Origin: Mesorhizobium comanense
GTDB taxonomy: Bacteria > Pseudomonadota > Alphaproteobacteria > Rhizobiales > Rhizobiaceae
Reading direction: 5' to 3'
NCBI RefSeq assembly: GCF_005503535.1
Contig: NZ_SCNN01000024.1
Coordinates: 1 to 64,000, forward strand
DNA: 64,000 nt
Part shown: positions 17,801 through 26,800 of the stretch, piece by piece
Layout: each line of letters starts with the position of its first letter
Numbering within the stretch: the stretch's first letter is position 1
Notes under the pieces: generated by a model
The model's database searches: none
Told to the model about the DNA's origin: nothing
What the model saw: only the letters and a program-made list of their open reading frames with translations
Made by a program: the position numbers and the translations under genes

Positions 17801-20800
17801 TTCCGGCAATGACGTTGTAGCCCATCCACGCTTGCTGCATCGTGGCGGCGATCGAACCAATCTGGTTCGGCTCGCCCAGCCGTGAGTCGTTCGGCTGGAT
17901 GTCGGTGCCCATCGGAGACGTCGCCGGAGTGAACCCGGCCATAGCGGCAACCAAGGCCGCCACGTCGAATGAATGCAGCACCTTGCCATCGCCGGACTTT
18001 ATCGTCTCGACGACATTGCCAGGCCCGGCGAACCAGTCCTTGATCGTCACCTTGTCGGTGGTTCCCAGCACGGAGACGACGAGGTTGTTGCCTTGCTGGG
18101 CAAACCAGAGCTCGTTCCAGTCGACGCCCGTGCCAAAGTCCAGTTCGTCGTTGTCGTTGTAGGCACCGGATTCGATGATGGTGTCGGCGCCATCGCCGGC
18201 CCTGAACCGATATTGGTCATTGCCCGCGCCGCCGACCAGCGTGTCGTTGCCCGTGCCGCCGACCAATATGTCGTTGCCGGCGTCGCCGTTCAGCGTTTCG
18301 TTGCCCGCCAGACCAAAGATGATGTCGGCCTGCGTGCTGCCGGCGATCGTTCCACCTGCCGTGCGCGCGACGAGGAAATTGAGCGAACCCAAACCGTCGA
18401 GCTGAAGGTTTTCGACACGCCCAACTGCCAAAGCCTGTTGGGAGATGGACACTCCATCTCCTGCTGGGCCACCGGCGATGATGATCGACAAATCCTCACT
18501 CTGAAGCCCCGTCCAAGAGAACGAGAGATCATCGGCTTTGATGCCACCCGTCAGTACGAGGGTCGAGGTGCCCGTTCCTGACGCCTTGAGCAAACTGTTG
18601 CTCGCCGTCTGCCAGTAATAGCCGCCGACCCAGGTGTTGACGATGCCGCCCGCTTTCACACCTATCGCGCTGGCCGCCGCGATATCTGAAGTCAATGTGG
18701 TGACGGGCCAATTGTAGTTTTGTATCCCATCACTTCCATCCCCGCGGCGGAACACGTACTGATCGTCGCCGCCCATTCCCCACAAAGTGTCGTTACCCTT
18801 GCCCCCAACCAATAGGTCGTTTCCATCTCCGGCGTTCATGACGTCGTTGCCGTCGCCGCCATACAGGATGTCGTTGCCGGCACCTGCGTCTAACCACTCG
18901 TTGCCCGCCAGACCGAACAAGATATCTGCACCAGCAGTCCCGCTCACTGTGGCGCCGGCAGCGGTTGCAACCGCGAAACTTGTCGCGGCCACGCCGTCAA
19001 CAGCCAACTTATCGATACGGCCCGGCGCGGTTTTGTATTCGCTGATCGTGATGGAATCGCCAGCGCCTCCAGTATAGATCGTCAGGTCTTCGCCGTTTCT
19101 GGTCCAGGCGAATGACAGATTATCGAGGGTTATCCCGCTCTGCAGCGTCAACGTCGAGGTGCCGGAGCCGCTAGCTTTCAGCAAAGTGCTGGTTGCAGAC
19201 TGCCAGAAATAGCCACCGACCCAACTGTCGACGACACCCCCCGCCTTGACGTTCAGCGCACTGGCGGCGGCGATATCGGCAGCAGCGGTGGTACCCGGCC
19301 ACGTAAAGTCGAACAGGACATCACTTCCGTCGCCTGGACGGAAGACATATTCGTTGCTCCCATCCATGCCTTGAATGTTATCATTACCTTTTCCGCCGAT
19401 CAGCCGGTCGTTTCCATCGAACGCCTGCAGAACATCATTGCCATCGCCGCCGTACAGGATGTCGTCGCCGCTGCCGCTGCTCAGCCAATCATTGCCTGCC
19501 AGGCCGAACATGATGTCGTTGCCAGTGCCGCCGTAGACGATCGCTCCGGAAGCGGGCGCCACGAAAAAGTTCATCGCCCCGAGGCCGTCAAGCTGGAGCT
19601 TTTCGACGCGACCGACGACGCCCTGCTGATAAAGCAGAACCGCGTCGCCGGCCGGGCCGCCGGCGATGTCGATGCGCAGATTGTCGGTCCCGTGCCCGAA
19701 CCAGGTGAAAGACAAGTTGTCCGACGAGATTCCCTGAAGAACCAGCGTGTCGCCGGTTCCAGCCTCTTGCCTTTTCAAAAGGCTGTTGGTGCTGGTCTGC
19801 CACAGATAGCCGCCGACCCAGTCGTTGACTATCCCGGTTGCCGAAACACCCAGTGCATTGGCGGCGCTGATGTCGGCAGCCGCCGTCGTCACGATGGCTG
19901 AAGCGTCATCGACCGTATCGGTGCCATCGCCTCGCTGGAAGACCAGAGTGTCGTCGCCACCGCCACCGTTGATGTAATCGTTACCTGCTCCGGAATAGAC
20001 CGTGTCGTTGCCATTGGCGCCAGCGAGCGTGTCGTTGCCCGCCCCGCCATAAAGCGTATCGTTGCCGTCGCCGCCGTTGAGCGAATTTGCAGCGGAATTT
20101 CCAATCAGCACATTGTTGGAGGCATTGCCTGTGCCGTTGATCGCGGCCGTGCCCGTCAGCGTCAGGTTTTCGACATCTGGATCCGAGATCGTATAGCTGA
20201 CCGAGCTCAACACCGTGTCGGTGCCTTCGCTCGCGGCCTCGATGACCTGGTCGCCGGCATCGTCGACGATGTAGGTGTCGTTGCCGGCATTGCCCTTCAT
20301 GATGTCGGCGCCGGTGCCGCCGTCGAGAAGATCGTCACCCGCGCCGCCGTTGAGCGTGTCGACGCCGCCGCCTCCCTGGATGTGATCGTCGCCGGCGCTG
20401 CCGGTGATGGTGTCGTTCGTGGTGCCGGTGGCGATGAATTGAACGCCCGATGGACCGGCGGTTGTGCCAGTCCCGGTCGTGGCGTTGGCTGTCACGACCG
20501 AGGTCGACTGGCCGTCGGCACTGACATCCGTCGTCACAGTCTGCGTAATCACGCCGCTGGCATTGTAGTCGGTGACGATCTTGCGGATCGATCCGTCGAT
20601 GCGGGTGACAGCCGTTTCCCGGTGTTCATAGGTGCCGTTGTTGTCGGCGTCCTTGAGCAGCGTCGTGGTCATTCCGTCGGCGCTGACGGTTATGATACCC
20701 TTGCCGGTGACAGGCCCGTCCCATTGTTGATGGTCCAGTATCTCGGTAACGACGGAACCATCGATCTGCTTGTGGGAAACGGCCGTGGTCTCGTATCCCG

Positions 20801-23800
20801 CAAGGCTCGGATTGGCCACGTTTACCGGGCTCGCTCCGCTTGCATTGTAGTCATAGTAAGATTTCGTCGTCAGCCCATCCGCGCTTGTCTGAACGATAAT
20901 TTGCCCCGCGATTGCTTGTTTGTAATAGACAACGCCAGGGATGAGAAAGGCGACGTCCGTCCTCCGGTTGTAAAAGCCGTCCGTCATGGAACCGTCGGCG
21001 GCGACAATCGTGCTGTGCAGATTGTCGAAGCCGCCGCTGCTGGCGTCATAGTCCACGCCGGACCAGCTGTTGCGACCATCGTCACTGGTATAAGTCGTGG
21101 TCTTCTTGATCATCGTATTGGCAGGCGTAACCAGATCGATGGTTTTGGTCTCGTCTATTCCATTTCCAAGGCTGTTTTTGTTTATCTGACGCTTCTGGTC
21201 GACGGTTCCGTTGGCATCGAAATCCCACTCAGACGTCGTCAACAGGCCGTCCGCGCTTGTCGAGATCTTGGTAATGCTCGACTTGTGATTTGCTGCACTG
21301 AAATCAGTGATTGTGGTCGTTATCGAACCATCGACTGCCTTGGTCGTAACCTCGGTCTGATCGACGGTACCATCGCCGTCAGCATCCCGGCTGGTTGTAA
21401 TCGTCCTGCCGTCGCCGCTCGTCGTCGTGATTTCGCGGTCCAGCAGCACTCCCGCGGTCGTGAACCTGCTGACGGTTTCGACGATTGCCCCATCCGCCAG
21501 TTTCCTGACGTCATCGGTCGTGGTGCGGTCGAAGCCGACGACACCGTCTATGTCTTCCTGGGTGGTCGCCGTCCTGCCATCGACTGTCGTCGTGGTGACG
21601 AACTTCGACAGCAGCGAACCATCGGCTTTGAGGTTGGTGAGGGTGCGCGTCTTCGTGCCGTCGGCATTGACCGTGGTCACATCGGTCGCATCCTGGCTGA
21701 ACGGATTGGCTCCGAAAACATCCCAGTTCGTCGTGATCGACAGGCCGTTGGCGCTCGCCGTCGTGACGACGGTGCTCGCCAGCGTGGAGCCCTCGAATTT
21801 GCTGACGGTTGAAACCGTTGAACCGTCGGCGTTCAAAGCCGCGACACTGGTTTCCTTTCGCTCATAGGTTCCATCACCATTCAAATCCCACTCTTTGGTG
21901 ACCGAAAGCCCATTTCCGGAGGTCGTTACCCTGGTCTGATCGCTCAGCACAAACGAGGGGGTTTGATAGGTCTTGTTCGTCTGGATCGTCGATCCATCGA
22001 CCCCGATCGTCGTATTGGCCGTCGTCTTTTCGGGGGCCACCGGAATGTAGTTGACCGAGGTGGTTCCGTACAGCGTTACGATGCTCAGCCCATCGGCACT
22101 GACGGTTGTCGTCCTGCTGGTCGTGGACGGAGCCGTCGTGTAGGCGCCTGTCCCCAGTGCGTTTGCCGTCGTGTCGGGCCCGGTCGTCGTTGTCGTCACG
22201 CTGCCGTCAGAGGCCTCGACCGAGGTGGTTGTCAGATCGACCGCACCGTCGCCGTTCACATCGCTGGTAACCGCCGTCGTCAGTTTGTCGGCGCTCACCG
22301 TGGTGACAGTCCTGCTTTCCAGCGAACCGTTCGCCTTCTTGTAGTCGACGGTCCGCGTCGTGCTGCCATCGGCGTTGAGAACAATGACGTCGGTCTTGGA
22401 GCGGCTGGTAGTCGTGCCGGTACCTGCCCAGGTCACGGACTTCGAGAGACCATTGGCGCTGGTGACGACGACCGTCCTGTCCTTCACGACGCCGGCGGCG
22501 TCGAGATCGGTGATGGTCTCGGTCTTGCTGCCGTCGGCGTTGAGCACAATGACATCCGATGTCGACTGGTCGATGGTGCCATTGCCGTCGAGATCGGTAG
22601 CAAGCGTGCTCGACAGGCCATTGGCGCTGACGGTGCGGGTGGCCGATGATCTCAGAACGCCCGCTTCGTAGGTGCGGTCGGTCTGCGTGGTCGAGCCATT
22701 GGCATTGAGGACGATCAAACGAGTTTCGTCGGTCGTTCCATTGCCGTTGACGTCCGTGGCGGTGTTGATCGTGTTGCCGTCACCGCCGGTGATCCGCACG
22801 AAAGTCGAAATCGTGGCGTTGTTTGCATTCTTGACCAGGACGGAGGTGGTCTTCGACCCGTCCGCCCCAAGGGCCGTGGTTGCGATCGTGGTTTGGTCGA
22901 TGGTGCCGTTGCCGTCAATATCGACCTGGGTTGTCGAGGACAGGCCATTGGCGGCTGCCGTCACGATGGTCTTGTCGATCAGAGCGCCGGTGCCGGCAAG
23001 TTCCGAAACGGTCCTGATCGTCGAACCATCCGCATTGAGAACGGTGACGTCGCTCGACTTCTTCTCGGCAGTGCCGTCGCCATTGGCATCGACCTGGACA
23101 TCGGTGCTCAACCCGTTCGCGGACTTTACGAGGATCGTCCTCGACAGCAGCGTACCGTTGCTCGAGGTCGTCGACGTTGTCGTGGTGCGGCTGCCGGTCG
23201 AGGCAATGACCGTCACCCCTTGGCTGACCGTATCATAAACGCCGTCGCCGTTGAGGTCCTTCTTGTCGGTTACGGTCAGGCCGTCGGCCGAGACTGCCGT
23301 CTCCGATTTGGCATGCTGTACGCCATTGCGGTCCGTATCGGATATGATGGTGACCTCGCTGCCGTCGGCGTTCAACGCGTCGATCTGCGTCTGGTCGATC
23401 TTGGTGTCGCCGTTCGAGTCGATCTTCGTGATGACCGTCTTGCCGTCGCCGCTGGTCTTGACTTCGGTCTTGGCAAGCAGGGCACTGCCACTGGTTACCG
23501 TCGATGTGGTGACTGTTGTGCTGCCATCGGCCCCAAGCGTAGTGGCCGTCGTCGTCAAGCGATCGGTCATGCCATCGCCGTCAAGGTCGACGCTCACGGT
23601 CTTGGTCAGGCCGTCGGCGCTGATCCCGGTCATGGATCTGCCAATCAGCGTGCCATTGGCGCTCCTGGTCGTCAGCGTGCGGACGTGATCGCTGTTATGG
23701 GCGGTCACATCGGTGACCACGACGTCATAGATGCCGTCTCCATTCAGGTCGGTCTTGCTGGTTCGCGTCGCGCCGCTTGGCGAGGTTTGCTCAAGGATCT

Positions 23801-26800
23801 TGCCGGCAAGCGAGCCGTCTGGATTGAACAGGCTGATGGTCGATGTCGTGACGCCCGCCGCATCCGTAACGATGTTCTTGACCGAATCCAGATGGCCATC
23901 GCCATCGGCATCTGTCGCAATCGAAATCGTCCTGTGGTCGGCACTTGTGCTGGTGGTGGAGGAAGACAGCAGTGAGCCGTCGCGGCTTTTCACCAGCAGC
24001 GTCTCACTCGTGCTGCCGCCGGATCCGATAAGCTTCACATCGGATGAAACGATGTCGGCAAGCCCGTCGCCATCAAGATCCGTCGATGCCGTCACCACCT
24101 GCCCATTGGCGCTGGTTCTCGTGGTCGTCTTGCCGATCAAAGCGCCGGTGCCGGCCAGCGTGGAGACCGTCCGGGTCTTCGACCCATCAGCATTGAGGAC
24201 AATAGCGTCGCTGGATTTTCTTTCGACAACACCATTGCCGTCGGCATCGAACTGCACGTCGATGCTCAGGCCGTTCGCCGATACGGCGGAGATCGTCCTG
24301 GCCAGCAATGTGCCATTGGCGGATGTCTGCGAGGTCGTTGTCGTGCGCGTGCCGTTCGCACCGATGGCCGTCACGGCCTGGGTGATTGCATCATAGGTGC
24401 CGTCGCCATTGATATCCTGCTTGTCGGTGATGGTCAGGCCGTCGGCGGATATGGTCGTTTCCCGCTTGCCATGCTGCACGCCGTTGCTGTCGGTGTCGGA
24501 CACGGTGGTGACGCGGCTGCCATCGGCATTGAGGACATCGATTTGCGTCTGGTCGATCTTGGTGTCGCCGTCGGCGTCGATTTTGGTGGTGGTCGTCTTG
24601 CGGTCGCCGCTTGTCTTCACCTCTGTCTTGGCAAGCAGGGCGCCATTGGCGCTGGTTTTGGTGGTCGTGACCGTGCGGCTGCCGTCGCTCCCAAGCACGG
24701 TCGCCGTCACCGTTGTGCGGTCCGCTGTCTCGTCGATGTCCATATATTCGCGCACCGTCTGGTTCAGACCGTCGGCGCTGGTCGTCGTGGCCGTACGTTC
24801 GACCGGCGCGCCGCCGACGTCAAAAACCGACACCGTGCGCGTCCGATAGCCCGACGCATCCAATGTCGTCACATCGTAGGTCGTCAAATCATAGCTACCC
24901 GACTCTGTTGCGCCCTCGTCACCATCGAGGTCGACATAGCTGCTCAGTGACAGGCCATCGGCAGAGGTCACATCAACACGCTTGCCCCTGAGCGAGCCAT
25001 TGGCATTGAACATGCTGACGGTCGAGCGCGTGACACCATCACTGCCGACCACAACGGTCTTGAGAGTATCGACATGGCCGTCGCCATCGGCGTCGGTGGA
25101 GACCGAAACGGTGTTGCGGTCGGCGCTGGTGCTGGTGGCTGTGCTGGACAGCAAGGTTCCGTCGCGACTCTTGAGCTGCTGGGTTTGCGACGTGCTGCCG
25201 CTTGCGCCGATCACCGTCACATCCGAGGCAACGGTATCGTACAGTCCATCGCCATTCAGATCGGTCGAGATCGTCTTGGTCAGGCCGTCAGCGCTAGTGG
25301 CGGTGACCGTCTTGCCGATCAGGGCGCCACTGCCGGCCAGCGACGACACCGTCCGCGTCGTCGAACCGTCGGCATTGAGCACTGTGGTGTCGTTTACCTT
25401 GCTTTCGACCGTACCGTCCCCATCGGAATCGATCTGAGCATCGATGACGAGGCCGTTTGCCGAAACGGCACCGATCGTCCTCGACAAAAGCGTGCCGTTG
25501 CTCGACGTCTCCGAGGTGGTCGTGGTGCGGGTGCCGTTCGTGCCGATGACGGTGATGGCCTGGGTGATATCGTCATAGACGCCATCTCCGTTGACGTCCT
25601 GCTTGTCTGTTGTTGTCAGGCGATCCGCGGAAAGTGTCGTTTCAGACTCGGCGTGCTGCACGCCGTTGCTGTCGGTGTCGGATATTGTGACGGTCTGGCT
25701 GCCATCGCTGCCGGTGCTGACGATCTGCGTCCGATCGGTCTTCGTGTCGCCGTCGGCATCGATCTTGGTCGTTACGGTCTTGCGGTCGGCGCTGGTCTTG
25801 GCTTCGGTCCTCGCCAGCAGCGCGCCGCTGGTGCTGGTGGTCGTCGATGTGACCGTGCGGCTGCCGTCGCCACCGAGCACCGTCGCGGTTACCGTCGTGC
25901 GATCGAGCGTGCCGTCCGCATTGATGTCGTCCCTGACCGTCTGTGTCAGGCTGTCGGCGCTCGTGGTTGTGGCCGAGCTGCCGGTGAGCGTGCCGTTGGC
26001 GCTTCTGGTCGTGACCGTGCGCGTGCGGTTGCCGGAACCATCCGTGGTCGTCACATCTGTGATGACCTTATCGTAGGTTCCGTCGCCGTCGATATCGGCC
26101 TTGCTCGTCAGCGACAGGCCATCGGCGGAGGTCTGGTCGAAGGTCTTGCCAACCAGCGAGCCGTCCGGATTGAACAGGCTGACGGTTGACGTGGTCACCC
26201 CGGCGCCGTCGACTACGATGGTCTTGACCGCATCGGTGTGGCCGTCGCCATCGGCGTCGGTGGAGATCGAGATCGTCTTGCGGTCGGCGCTGGTGTTGGT
26301 GATGGTGCTGGACAGCAAGGTGCCGTCGCGGCTCTTGACCTGCTGCGTTTGGGCCAGGCTGCCGCCGGCGCCAACCACCGTCACATCCGAAGAGACGCTG
26401 TCGTTCAACCCATCGCCATTCAGATCGGTCGACACCGTCTTCGACAGGCCGTCGGCGGTGGTGGTGGCGACCGTTTTGGCGATCAGCACATTGGTCGAGC
26501 TGTAGGTGGAAACCGTGGTGACCGAAGAGCCATTGGCGCCATTGGTGATGGCGGTGACGTCGCGGGTTTCGTAAGCGCCGTTGCCGTCCAGATCATGCGA
26601 GACCGTGCGCGTGCGGCCGTCGGCACTGGTGACAGTCTGCTCGCGATCGATCAGCGTGCCGCCGCTGCTGGTTTCCGCAACCGTCTTGGTGCGCGTGCCG
26701 TCGCCGGCAACAACCGTTGTTTCGGTGCTGATCAGATCATAGACGCCGCTGCCGGTGGAATCGCTCTGCACCGTTTTGGTAAGGCCGTCCGCCGACGCCG

